Positions 44,001-53,068 of a stretch of DNA of 64,000 nucleotides are shown here, piece after piece. Source of the DNA: Polychytrium aggregatum (Eukaryota; Chytridiomycota; Chytridiomycetes; Polychytriales); contig NW_026516216.1 in NCBI RefSeq assembly GCF_025602895.1, positions 868,001-932,000 on the forward strand, given 5' to 3'. The notes beneath the pieces were generated by a model, which was not told the DNA's origin, did not search any database, and saw only the letters and a program-made list of their open reading frames with translations. Positions within the stretch are counted from its first letter, which is position 1. Each line of letters opens with the position of its first letter. Both the position numbers and the translations under genes were made by a program.

Positions 44001-44846
44001 GAGTTCGTTGAAGGCATCGCGGTACTTTGCGATGATGGATCGGTGTTCGGGGGTCAGTGGTTCGAGGACACGTGCGAGTTGGGCAACGGGGTCGTAGGGT
44101 TCAACAGCAACTGTATTCAAGTCACTGCTCAGAGTACAAACATACACGGCGCTGGGAGTCGAAGCGAGTGCGTTGATCTGCTGGGTCGACATGTGGTACT
44201 GGGATCGGAGTTCGAGGGTCGTGAGTGGCATTCCGGAGTCGGGTCGCGATGCCGTCCAAGTGTGGTGCTTCCCGTCGATCGAGAACTTGATTCGGTTGGA
44301 GGGCCAGTCGATCTCGGGGTTGGTCTGGTCGAGCCAGTTCTTGCCGAGGATGACGTCCCAGGTGAGTGGCGCGGTGAAGAGGTTGATGCGGGTGTGGTAG
44401 TCGTGGATGGTGAGGTCGACGGGATCGGTGACGGAGGACGGGAAGGACTTGCCGTTGGGCATCGTGACGGCGTTGGCGGTGGTCTTGGTTCGAAGGTCGA
44501 GGGTCGAGGCGAGGGTCTCGGAGATGTGCGAGTTGGTCGCACCAGGGTCGATGAGGACGGTGATCGGGGAGCCGTTGAGGGTGGCGTCGATCACAAGCAG
44601 TCCCTTGCCGTGGTTGGCGGCAATGCGGTGGGGTTCGTCGATGAGAGAGTTGATCAGGTGAGGTCCGGTGGCGAGAGTCAATAGTTCAGCGTCGGGGGTC
44701 GGAGTCGGATGGCGGCAACTCACCGGGTCCTTCAGAGGTCGTAGGATCCAGGGGTTGCCGCCTCGTCGTTTCCCTGATCTTCGTAGAAGGTGGCCTGGTC
44801 GGCGGTCTCGACGATGGCGTTGATGCGGGGCTGGTTCAAGGGACAC
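41037..44846 (-). CDS. pol: C1 Pol polyprotein
   Basis: Open frame of 1269 codons in the -1 frame relative to gag. Approximate positions: protease-like region with DPG at 100-102 (VLIDPGATNSHIS) and VILGKNWLD near 165; RT about 330-500 with YIDD 455-458; RNase H Asp 607 (LFTDWSESS); integrase zinc finger H820, H828, C858, C861; catalytic D891, D957 and E993 (D,D-35-E); C-terminal chromodomain near 1200-1245 (YRHEFLLRWQGYDPSYDSWA). The protease triad reads Asp-Pro-Gly instead of the usual Asp-Ser/Thr-Gly, in C2 as well. The frame has no ATG at its head, consistent with frameshifting. Confidence 0.94.
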   Translation of the reverse strand: MSLEPAPHQRHRRDRRPGHLLRRSGKRRGGNPWILRPLKDPVSCRHPTPTPDAELLTLATGPHLINSLIDEPHRIAANHGKGLLVIDATLNGSPITVLIDPGATNSHISETLASTLDLRTKTTANAVTMPNGKSFPSSVTDPVDLTIHDYHTRINLFTAPLTWDVILGKNWLDQTNPEIDWPSNRIKFSIDGKHHTWTASRPDSGMPLTTLELRSQYHMSTQQINALASTPSAVYVCTLSSDLNTVAVEPYDPVAQLARVLEPLTPEHRSIIAKYRDAFNELKELPPHRPGIDMNIRLDDSAKPTWSSLYQMSAEELARLKDELDRLLRIGHIRKSVSPFGAPIFWVKQGDKFRLVFDFRALNKITVKDRTALPNMREIIDRLSKCRVFSKLDLQRGFHQIRIADADTPKTAFRTKYGHFEWLVMPFGLANSPSVFQAAMNDIFREYIDDFVFVYIDDILIASEDEDQHIRHIELVLDKIHRHGFKIRPEKCSFFNSTVTYLGFIIGEGRIQVHPSRIDAIKNYPRPTTEHELRSFLGLTNTIMSFVPGYAALAGPLSTLITTRSANSTKSVVWDDNAIAAFEQLKLLSPQSLHMVNPDKDIHLFTDWSESSASIGGWIGQDMDGSGTVRPIAFNSQKLHGSELNYSPYNGELLSITRHLDKFKNYLVGRKVFLHTDQKALKHILDSKTLNKRQQRAIDTMLDFDLEIQWIPGSWNKVADVLSRTPTAISKAVQVSIINAIVNLGPSPDDLLDTIRTQYSSDPILSALISALRDNSTDGLKPWMKAQLHRFSLRHGILYFDSTRICIPGKDLRISIIKDHHDSVCAAHPGTNTLYKAISTHYYWPAMSKDIAEWVSHCDICQRAKIRRQQAYGHFSRIPVATRKMDTVALDFILGLPPVTDSLSGRTFNSITIFVDSLTKYVVLVPGNKTDSAEDVARQYFRDVFVHFGLAGTFISDHDTRFRSAFWTGLNALLKTKLRIAFAHHHEAAGQVERFVATVAEAIRCSTLALGSRWIDQVPYIQFALNSHNSASTGHSPFFLMHGQHPRTPANTDIIAESNPAAQSIEEMQATLDLVSDNIGKAQDRALYYANRHRRDISYDIGDQVLIDTTAYHFSTDDVTPSKMRMPYLGPFKIIEKIGTTGYRLRLPRTLRFTTELPASALVPYNTPSTEQLVFDEPGPNHNDESVFEAIIGHRINRRRRLPGYRHEFLLRWQGYDPSYDSWAPLAELLDGGLADIHDFLSRNRNLPEMNTLIDLCQAQVQRNSGSKN
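44711..44774 (-). other. -1 ribosomal frameshift signal of C1
   Basis: Sense heptamer GGGAAAC (44774-44768), 5-nt spacer, stem GGCGGCAAC (44762-44754) with GTTGCCGCC (44719-44711). The loop of 34 nt contains the gag stop. Confidence 0.83.
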
Positions 44847-45790
44847 TGCGAGGCGATGTGGCCGAACTTGCGGCAGCGGAAGCAGCCTCCGTTGCGGCGA
44901 AGATACTCCTTCTCGCGGTCGGTGAGCTTCTTGATCGGGCGCATGTCGACGTTGTCGAGGTCCATGGCGTTGGGGTCACGTGCGGGAGGCTGGGTCGGCT
45001 GGAAGGCGGGACGAGGAGGACGGACCATGGGGCGGAACTGCGGCTGGCCAGGTGGAGCGCGGAAGAGAGGAGGTCGCTGGAACTGGAGCTCGCGGAAGGG
45101 TTGATCGCGGAACTGAGTGCGAGCGGGCTGCTGCATCAGGGGTTGCGATTGACCCATAATGGACTCGTATCGCTCGGCGAGGGCCATGGCATCTTCGAGG
45201 GTGGCTGTGTTGGAGTCAAGTTTCCATTCGACTTCGATGCGCACCCTGTGCTTGAGCTTGGTGAGGTAGCGCTGCAGGTTCTGGCGGTTGTTGCTGAAGT
45301 GGGGCAGCTCGAGGAGGAGATCGCGGAAACGGGAGTTGAACTGCTCGACGGAGCCGGTGTGGCGCAGTGCTTCGAACTCATCCTCGGTGGTGCGCAGCGA
45401 GGTGGACGGAAGGAAGGTGTCGCGGACGAGGGACAGGACGGCGGCCGGGGTCAGGTTGTCGAGTTGCTTGCCCTGGGACCAGAGGCGCCACCAGGTCTTA
45501 GCCTTGCCCTTGAGGTTCATGGCGACGGTGGCGACAGCGGTGGCGTCATCGAGACTGTGGAAGGCAATGTACTCGGTCATTGAGAAGACAAACTCGTCAA
45601 CGACAGCAGCCTTACGCTCGCCAGTGAAGGCGTCGGGGAGCGGGATCTTGGGACGCTTGAAACCGGGAGGGACCGTGGGGAGATTCGGCTGGGCGGTCAG
45701 GGCGGAGAGGACCAGGGCGCGGTCCTCGAGCGAGAGTTGTTCAAGGGCTTGGAGGCAGGCATTGACGGCGGGATCGTCCGATGCTACCAT
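44732..45790 (-). CDS. gag: C1 Gag, start codon straddling the LTR/PBS junction
   Basis: 352 aa. The ATG (45790-45788) is made of the last LTR base and the first two bases of the primer-binding site, so MVASDD is encoded by the PBS. The next Met is only at residue 71, well inside the conserved Gag region (IPLPDAFTGERKAAVVDEFV precedes it). Capsid-like Gag domain (LKGKAKTWWRLWSQGKQLDN), Pro/Gln-rich linker and CCHC knuckle CFRCRKFGHIASQCP. Confidence 0.9.
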   Translation of the reverse strand: MVASDDPAVNACLQALEQLSLEDRALVLSALTAQPNLPTVPPGFKRPKIPLPDAFTGERKAAVVDEFVFSMTEYIAFHSLDDATAVATVAMNLKGKAKTWWRLWSQGKQLDNLTPAAVLSLVRDTFLPSTSLRTTEDEFEALRHTGSVEQFNSRFRDLLLELPHFSNNRQNLQRYLTKLKHRVRIEVEWKLDSNTATLEDAMALAERYESIMGQSQPLMQQPARTQFRDQPFRELQFQRPPLFRAPPGQPQFRPMVRPPRPAFQPTQPPARDPNAMDLDNVDMRPIKKLTDREKEYLRRNGGCFRCRKFGHIASQCPLNQPRINAIVETADQATFYEDQGNDEAATPGSYDL

Positions 45791-46255
45791 GTCAGATCAC
45801 AGGATCAAGAGGAAGTCAAAAGAAGAAGATAGAGAAGGGTTTTATTGATCTTAGCGAGGCTAGGATCTAGAGTCAAGTGTGTCTGGGGTCGATGGTGATG
45901 ACCAGAAACATGAGCGGGCGAAGGCGGGCTATTTATCTGTCTGGCGGTCTCGGAGGCGAAGCCTGCCGCAGCGGGGGCGAAGCAGCGGAGGCGGCGGGAC
46001 AGCAGCCAGGCAGCAGCGGCTAACCGGAGAAACATGTGAAAGTCTGACAAATGCTCGGTGGCTGACAAATGCGGGTGACACAGCGTCTGACTAATGCATG
46101 GTCGATGACAAATGCAGGGAACACAGAGCGGCGTGTGCAACATGAGAGCAAGGAAAAAGGAAAGGCGTCACAGGACAAAGGAAAAAGAAAGTGTGCGACG
46201 CAAACAGTGACACAAGTGCGACGGTGCAGCTAGGCGGGCAGAGGGATCTGTGACA
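45790..46255 (-). repeat. 5' LTR of C1
   Basis: 466 bp, identical by eye to the 3' LTR, followed on the plus strand by TCGTC. Confidence 0.94.
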
Positions 46256-46260
46256 TCGTC

Positions 46261-47158
46261 CCTGGATGGGCGGCACAGACAGAGTCATGGTGTCTTTGGA
46301 TGATTCTTGCCCTCAGGTCTCCCAGCGGGATGCAGATGCCGCTGGTATCAAAGTACAAGATCTCGTCACGGGTCGTGAAGCGGTGAAACTGGGCTTTCAT
46401 CCAAGGTTCGAGATCGTGGGTGGACTTGTGGCGGACAGCGTTGAGGATGGGCCGGAGGTTTGGGTCGGTTTGGTCGCTGTTCCGGACTTGATCAAGAAAT
46501 TCGGAGGGGCTGGGACCGAGATGCAAGATCGAGTTGATGATGGCGACTTGGACTTCCTTCGAAGCAACTGGGGGAGTCTGAGACAGTATGTCGGCGATTT
46601 TATTCCATTTGCCAGGTATCCATTGAATTTCCAAGTCGAAATCAAGCATGATGTCGATTGCTCGCTTTTGCCGTTTGTTCAATGAGCCTGAATCGAGGAT
46701 GTGCTTCAGTGCCTTCTGGTCAGTATGAAGAAACACCTTGCGACCGATCAAGTAGTTCCGAAACTTCCCGAGATGTCTTGTAATGGCCAGGAGCTCGCCA
46801 TTGTACGGCGAGTAGTTGATTTCCGATCCTTGCAATTTGTTCGAGTTGAAGGCAATTGGTCGGATGTTCCCTGTTCCATCGAGATCTTGCCCGATCCATC
46901 CTCCGATGGAAGCACTGGACTCAGACCAGTCAGTGTACATGATGGATGTCCTTGTTGACATCCATCATATGTAACGCCGATGGCGCCAGTTGTCGCAGCT
47001 CCTCGAAGCAGTGGAGGGAGTCCTTGTCCCAAGCGACGGGCTTGGTGGAGTTAGCTGAACGGGTGGTGAGCAGGTCTGTGAGCGGCCCGGAAAGCGCGGC
47101 GTAGCCCTGGACGAAACTCATGACAGTGTTCGTGAGGCCGATGAAGCTTCGGAGGTCG
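46261..47158 (-). pseudogene. Relic R pol: RNase H and linker region
   Basis: Minus-strand protein TDWSESSASIGGWIGQDLDG to IQWIPGKWNKIADILSQTPP matches family C RNase H. A frameshift near 46940-46965 separates it from the preceding piece (MSFVQGYAALSGPLTDLLTT). Confidence 0.87.
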
Positions 47159-47163
47159 TGTTC

Positions 47164-47469
47164 TGTCAGGAACTGGGCAGGGGCAGGACTGAGGAACCGA
47201 GGGCAAGAACAAGGAAGCAGGGGCAGGGCTGAACAGGGGCTGGCAAGGAGAGTGATGATCGTTTATTGAGGTGATAATTCACTAGCGTTCATCCAGGAGG
47301 GGACGGGGTGTTCTATTTAAGTCTATGCCTCACCCTCCCCTGCTCGCCCTGCGGAGAATATATTCGAGCTCCGACCTATGTTTCCCACGGTCATGAATCA
47401 CGCCCGAGTGGCCATGCAGCGCGGGTCATGAATGACGCGTCGTATGATCGGCGACCGCGTTCATAACAT
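47164..47469. repeat. Solo LTR S3 (306 bp)
   Basis: TGTCAGGAACTGG...TTCATAACA, flanked by TGTTC (47159-47163 and 47470-47474), lying in relic R between two RT segments. Not similar to the A, B or C LTRs by eye. TTTATTG near 47260 may be a reversed poly(A) signal. Confidence 0.85.
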
Positions 47470-47474
47470 GTTCT

Positions 47475-47653
47475 GTGTGGGGTTGAGGGAAGTTGCGGAT
47501 TGCATCGATGCGAGAGGGGTGAACTTGGATTACTCCCTCACCGACGATGTAACCAAGGTACGTGATGGTACGTTGAAAGAAAGAGCACTTCTCAGGCCGG
47601 ATCTTGAAGGAGTGCTCCTGGATCTTGCGGAGGACAAGCTCAATGTGGCGGAT
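47475..47653 (-). pseudogene. Relic R pol: RT thumb fragment
   Basis: Encodes HIRHIELVLRKIQEHSFKIR and KCSFFQRTITYLGYIVGEGV on the minus strand. Ends at the A4 insertion (GTGCT duplicated, 47654-47658 and 58850-58854). Confidence 0.86.
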
Positions 47654-47658
47654 GTGCT

Positions 47659-47967
47659 TGTAGGAGATGGTATCTCCGACGCTGTGCTGCGCGTACTGCG
47701 CGTACTGCGCGGCGCAGTGGGTCGTGACCTGTGCTGCGCTTTGCGTTTTCACGCACCGCAGGCAGGCCACCGCAGGGTATACCTGCGGGTTGCCCCCGTT
47801 CCCCCCGTTTGTCTGGAGTTCGGTTTTATCGTGAATAAACGTAAGTGCTCCCCGAGCTCACCCGTCCGCTAGAGTAGCCTAGCACCGCCCTGTTCTGCCC
47901 CGTCCTGTCTTGTCTTGTACCCCCTCCCTCCCCGTCTTGCCCCAACGTCCCAGTAGTGGACGTTACA
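47659..47967 (+). repeat. 5' LTR of A4
   Basis: 309 bp, followed by PBS TGGTAGCATCGGA (47968-47980) and the same in-frame upstream ORF as in A3. Confidence 0.95.
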
Positions 47968-48089
47968 TGGTAGCATCGGAAATCCTCGTCTTGTTTTCGT
48001 CCTGTTTGTCCTCTTTCTAGATCCTCAAGCTGGATCCCGCCTCTCTTGCCGACCGACTCTCCTCTCTGTCCCTGGAGCCTGCCCCTGCC

Positions 48090-48911
48090 ATGAGCAACCC
48101 CCGCCCACTTCCGGAAGCCTTCCTCAAGACCTTCCGTGCCCCAGTGTTTACTGGGAAGAGCCGCTCCTCCTCGGTGGAGGACTGGCTGCAGCAACTCGAG
48201 GACTACCTCGATGCTGCCCAAGTCGCCCCCACCCACCACATCGTCGCCGCCAAGCTCTGCTTAAAGGACCAGGCGTACCGTTGGTACCGCCGCCAAGGGT
48301 TCGACGAGCAGAGCGAAGGTGTGTTTGACGACTTCAAGGACCGCCTCCGTCGCCGCTTCGGCAGCCCCAATGCTGAACTCATTGCCCGTGACAAGCTATA
48401 CTCTCTCGTGCAGCGTGGTTCTGTGACCCGCTACATCGAGGAGTTTGAAGACCTCTCCTCCCAGATTGAGGAGCTGGGCTCTGCTGATGCGATGTACCTC
48501 TTCCAGAAGGGCCTCAAGCCCAAGATCAGAGAGTACATCGCCAGCAACCCTGATGCCCGCAAGTCCCTGGACGTGATGATGGACGTTGCCGAGAACCTCG
48601 ACAACGTCCAGTACCATGGCCGCCAGTTCTACCCGCAGCTGGCAGGCGGCCATCGGTCTCATCACGTCCCAGCCCGTCCGCCTCGCCCGGCCCCGCCCGC
48701 AAGACCCATGCCTGAGCCCATGGACGTTGACGTCAACGCCATGGAGGCTCGTGGCCCTCCCCGCTCCCGGTTCCAGCAAGCTGCCACTGTCTCCCCCAAG
48801 GACAGACAGAAGCAGGAGGACCTCCGCCATGGTTCCTGCTTCTTCTGTCACCGACCGGGACACCAGGCCAAGGAGTGCCCCATGAAGTCGGGAAACGGCC
48901 GACCCTACTAG
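48090..48911 (+). CDS. gag: A4 Gag
   Basis: 273 aa, intact, the same as in the other family A copies as far as read. Confidence 0.92.
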   Translation: MSNPRPLPEAFLKTFRAPVFTGKSRSSSVEDWLQQLEDYLDAAQVAPTHHIVAAKLCLKDQAYRWYRRQGFDEQSEGVFDDFKDRLRRRFGSPNAELIARDKLYSLVQRGSVTRYIEEFEDLSSQIEELGSADAMYLFQKGLKPKIREYIASNPDARKSLDVMMDVAENLDNVQYHGRQFYPQLAGGHRSHHVPARPPRPAPPARPMPEPMDVDVNAMEARGPPRSRFQQAATVSPKDRQKQEDLRHGSCFFCHRPGHQAKECPMKSGNGRPY

Positions 48912-51544
48912 GTGGCTCTGGAGCCCTAGTAGGAGACCAACGCCGTGGATTGCTCAATGCAGTCCACGCGTCTCCAGAGGAAGTTCACCTCGCCCCCTCC
49001 CCCGAAGGAGAAACAAACCAAGTGTTGTGCGTCGTGCGAGAGGTGCATGGTGGCGCAAGCCGCCTGCCTCTCCACGAACGTGAAGAGAAAACCAAAATTG
49101 AAAACCAAAACAAAAAAGAAAATCAAGAACCCTTGAGGGACAGGACCGCCTGTGCCCTCACCCCTGTCAAGTCGTGTGTGTCGGATGCTTCCGACATGTG
49201 TCCGCAAGCCGTGGACGTCGTGTGCAATGGCGTGCTGACGCCGCAGGCCCCCGCAATGGCCGAACCCTATCCAAAATGTCCGAGTGGCCGTGATGAAGCC
49301 AACCAAGACCAAGTGTCGCCCGTTCCCCCAAGTCAAGTCATGGTGCAGGAGGCTGTGCAGGAGGACCATGAAGAGTCCCTGCTGTACCTCCCTGCCACCG
49401 TCCAAGGTCACACCGTCCGAATGATGGTGGACTCTGGAGCAAGCTGCAACTTTGTCAGCAGACGCTTGCTCCAGGAGCTCAACATACATGCAACCAAGAA
49501 GAAGTCGCCGATGAGTGTGGCGCTTGCAGACGATCGTGTGCAGCAGTGCACACACCAAGTGGTCCTGCGAGTGGCCCTCCATCCCAAGTACCATCCTGTC
49601 CTGTTGTTCCAAGTGATCGACACCAAGTTCGATGCCATCCTCGGCATGAGCTGGCTTGCTCGTGCCGAGCCGACTCCAGTCGTCGACTGGAAAGGCCGCA
49701 CTGTCCGTGTTGGCCCTGACATTGTCCTGCAGGGCATGGCCTCACCCAACATGCCACCTCTCCTCTCAGCCATGCAATTCAAGAGGCTGATCAAGAAGGA
49801 CACGTCGTTCCTCTGTGTCGTGCGTGAGGTCGACGACACCGACCAAGCCGGTCCCGGTCCCCCGCCTGTGGTGACCAAGCTGCTCGACGAGTACAAGGAC
49901 GTATTCCCCGACCAGTTGCCACAATGCCTGCCACCCCAACGCACCGTCGATCATCGCATCGACATCGAACCAGGCTCGTCGCCTCCGTCAAGACCGACGT
50001 ACCAACTGTCGCTGACGGAGATGGACGAACTCAAGCGCCAGTTGGATGACCTCCTCGCCCATGGGTTCATCCGCCCGAGCCAGTCACCGTATGGTGCACC
50101 AGTGCTCTTTGTCAAGAAGAAAGAAGGTGATCTCAGGATGTGCGTCGACTATCGCGCACTAAACAAACAGACCATCAAGAACACCTACCCGTTGCCCAGG
50201 ATCGACGAGTTGATGGATCGTCTGAGTGGAGCAAAGGTCTTTAGCAAGATAGACCTCCGCTCAGGCTACCATCAGATCCGCATCCACGAGGATGATGTCC
50301 ACAAGACCGCCTTCAGGACTCGCTACGGACTGTACGAGTTCCTAGTGCTGCCGTTCGGATTGACGAACGCACCTGCCACGTTCATGCAGCTGATGAACGA
50401 TGTGTTCCGCCAAGAGCTCGACAACTCTGTCATCGTGTACCTGGATGATATCCTTGTGTACAGCAAGGATGAAGCGACCCATGAAGGTCATGTCGCCCGC
50501 GTGCTGGCCAAGCTACGCGAGCACAAGTTGTATGCCAAACTGTCCAAGTGTGAGTTCTTCAAGAATCAAGTCCCGTTCCTGGGACACGTTGTCTCAGGAA
50601 GAGGAATCGAAGTCGACCCCGCCAAGGTCAAGTCTGTGGTCGAGTGGCCGCCGCTCGCATGCGTCTCTGACGTGCAGTCGTTTCTCGGTCTCGTCAACTA
50701 CTACCGCCGATTCATCCCCGATCTGGCGCGCACTGCCGGTCCACTCACAGACCTACTCCGCAAAGAGTGCCCCTTCGTGTGGGACCACCCACAACGCCAA
50801 GCGTTCGAGACCCTCAAGCACGCCTTGACGAACGCTCCTGTCCTCGCTGTGTTCGACCCGAACACGGATGTCTCCGTGCACACCGACGCCTCCGACTTTG
50901 CGGTGGGAGCTGTTTTGATGCAGGAGGGAAGGCCCGTTGCCTTCGAGTCGCGCAAACTGTCCCAACACGAGATCAACTATCCCGTGCACGAGAAGGAGCA
51001 GCTTGCGATCATCTACGCGCTGCAGAAGTTCCGAGTGTACCTCCACGGTACCGCCAAGCCCTTCAAGATTGTGACGGACCACCAGTCACTGCGTTACCTC
51101 GACACCAAGAAGAACCTGAGCCGACGCCAAGCGCGATGGATGGAGTTCCTCGCCGAGTACAACTACGAGGTTGTATACCAGAAAGGCAAACTCAATGTGG
51201 TGCCTGACGCACTGTCCCGACGCCCCGACTACCAATTGGCGTCACTGTACGAGTCGACTGTCAGTGTCGACAACACGATGCTGGATGTTGTCCGAGACAA
51301 CATCGCCAACGACAAACAGTTCGGAGAACTGTTCCGAAAGGTGTCTAAGCTCCCCAAGGACGACGAATCATCCGAGTACACAGTGCGTGATGGCCTGCTC
51401 CTCCTGAAGAAGGACAGCCGTGTCTGTGTGCCGGACATTCCGTCGTTGAAGACCAAGTTGCTCCAAGAGGTCCACGACTCGCCCCTCGCTGGACACTTTG
51501 GAGTCGAGAAGACATACGACCGACTGGCCAAAGTCGCATACTGG
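48875..51544 (+). pseudogene. pol: A4 pol, N-terminal part up to the integrase zinc finger, interrupted by C2
   Basis: The open frame runs through protease, RT and RNase H and ends inside the integrase zinc-finger region ([10 protein letters not shown]). It then enters the C2 LTR and stops at 51709 after foreign residues. The rest is at 57269-58531. Confidence 0.92.
48890..48933 (+). other. -1 ribosomal frameshift signal of A4
   Basis: Heptamer GGGAAAC 48890-48896, 7-nt spacer, hairpin 48904-48933, as in A3. Confidence 0.85.
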
Positions 51545-52010
51545 TGTCACAGATCGCTCTGCCCGCCTAGCTGCACCGTCGCACTTGTGTCACTGTTTGC
51601 GTCGCACACTTTCCTTTTCCTTTGTCCTGTGACGCCTTTCCTTTTTCCTTGCTCTCATGTTGCACACGCCGCTCTGTTTTCCCTGCATTTGTCATCGACC
51701 ATGCATTAGTCAGACGCTGTGTCACCCGCATTTGTCAGCCACCGAGCATTTGTCAGACTTTCACATGTTTCTCCGGTTAGCCGTTGCTGCCTGGCTGCTG
51801 TCCCGCCGCCTCCGCTGCTTCGCCCCCGCTGCGGCAGGCTTCGCCTCCGGGACCGCCAGACAGATAAATAGCCCGCCTTCACCCGCTCATGTTTCTGGTC
51901 ATCACCTTCGACCCCAGACACACTTGACTCTAGATCCTAGCCTCGCTAAGATCAATAAAACCCTTCTCTATCTTTTTCTTTTGATCTCCTCTTGATCCCG
52001 TGATCTGACA
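51545..52010 (+). repeat. 5' LTR of C2
   Basis: TGTCACAGATCGC...GTGATCTGACA. AATAAA near 51954; TATA-like ATAAATAG near 51864. It differs from C1 by several substitutions. Confidence 0.94.
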
Positions 52011-53068
52011 TGGTAGCATCGGACGATCCCGCCGTCAATGCCTGTCTCCAGGCCCTTGAACAACTATCGCTCGAGGACCGCGCCCTGGTCCTCTCCGCCC
52101 TGACCGCCCAGCCGAATCTCCCCACGGTCCCTCCCGGTTTCAAGCGTCCCAAGATCCCGCTCCCCGACGCCTTCACTGGCGAGCGTAAGGCTGCTGTCGT
52201 TGACGAGTTTGTCTTCTCAATGACCGAGTACATTGCCTTCCACAGTCTCGATGACGCCACCGCTGTCGCCACCGTCGCCATGAACCTCAAGGGCAAGGCC
52301 AAGACCTGGTGGCGCCTCTGGTCCCAGGGCAAGCAACTCGACAACCTGACCCCGGCCGCCGTCCTGTCCCTCGTCCGCGACACCTTCCTTCCGTCCACCT
52401 CGCTGCGCACCACCGAGGATGAGTTCGAAGCACTGCGCCACACCGGCTCCGTCGAGCAGTTCAACTCTCGCTTCCGCGATCTCCTCCTCGAGCTGCCCCA
52501 CTTCAGCAACAACCGCCAGAACCTGCAGCGCTACCTCACCAAGCTCAAGCACAGGGTGCGCATCGAAGTCGAATGGAAGCTTGACTCCAACACAGCCACC
52601 CTCGAAGATGCCATGGCCCTCGCCGAGCGATACGAGTCCATTATGGGTCAATCGCAACCCCTGATGCAGCAGCCCGCTCGCACTCAGTTCCGCGATCAAC
52701 CCTTCCGCGAGCTCCAGTTCCAGCGACCTCCTCTCTTCCGCGCTCCACCTGGTCAGCCGCAGTTCCGCCCAATGGTCCGTCCTCCTCGTCCCGCCTTCCA
52801 GCCGACCCAGCCTCCCGCACGTGACCCCAACGCCATGGACCTCGACAACGTCGACATGCGCCCGATCAAGAAGCTCACCGACCGCGAGAAGGAGTACCTC
52901 CGCCGTAACGGAGGCTGCTTCCGCTGCCGCAAGTTCGGCCACATCGCCTCGCAGTGTCCCTTGAACCAGCCCCGCATCAACGCCATCGTCGAGACCGCCG
53001 ACCAGGCCACCTTCTACGAAGATCAGGGAAACGACGAGGCGGCAACCCCTGGATACTACGACCTCTGA
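52010..53068 (+). CDS. gag: C2 Gag, start codon straddling the LTR/PBS junction
   Basis: 352 aa. ATG at 52010-52012 uses the final LTR base; the PBS TGGTAGCATCGGA (52011-52023) encodes the first residues. Domains as in C1, with CCHC knuckle CFRCRKFGHIASQCP. Relic R shows homologous coding just upstream of its first internal ATG (VDLSLEQRPQVIV beside C's EQLSLEDRALVLS), which supports the long N-terminus. Confidence 0.9.
   Translation: MVASDDPAVNACLQALEQLSLEDRALVLSALTAQPNLPTVPPGFKRPKIPLPDAFTGERKAAVVDEFVFSMTEYIAFHSLDDATAVATVAMNLKGKAKTWWRLWSQGKQLDNLTPAAVLSLVRDTFLPSTSLRTTEDEFEALRHTGSVEQFNSRFRDLLLELPHFSNNRQNLQRYLTKLKHRVRIEVEWKLDSNTATLEDAMALAERYESIMGQSQPLMQQPARTQFRDQPFRELQFQRPPLFRAPPGQPQFRPMVRPPRPAFQPTQPPARDPNAMDLDNVDMRPIKKLTDREKEYLRRNGGCFRCRKFGHIASQCPLNQPRINAIVETADQATFYEDQGNDEAATPGYYDL

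Larger units (their letters stand above)
40536..46255 (-). mobile_element. Element C1 (family C), complete and apparently intact, 5720 bp
   Basis: LTRs 45790-46255 (5') and 40536-41001 (3') are 466 bp each, flanked by TCGTC (40531-40535 and 46256-46260). gag and pol are open throughout. C1 differs from C2 and C3 by scattered substitutions in LTR and coding sequence, so it is a separate sublineage. Confidence 0.95.

Noticed and set aside
43038-44684. 548-codon antisense frame opposite family C pol (also 53116-54762)
   Set aside because: It lies opposite a clearly functional pol with strong third-position G/C bias, which keeps the antisense frame open. The translation is repetitive Val/Gly/Glu-rich without a domain, and it recurs only because C1 and C2 are copies.
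51657-51995. 112-codon frame inside the family C LTR (also 40551, 45805, 56910, 61465)
   Set aside because: Lies wholly in LTR sequence, varies between copies and overlaps promoter and poly(A) signals. It is not a protein gene.
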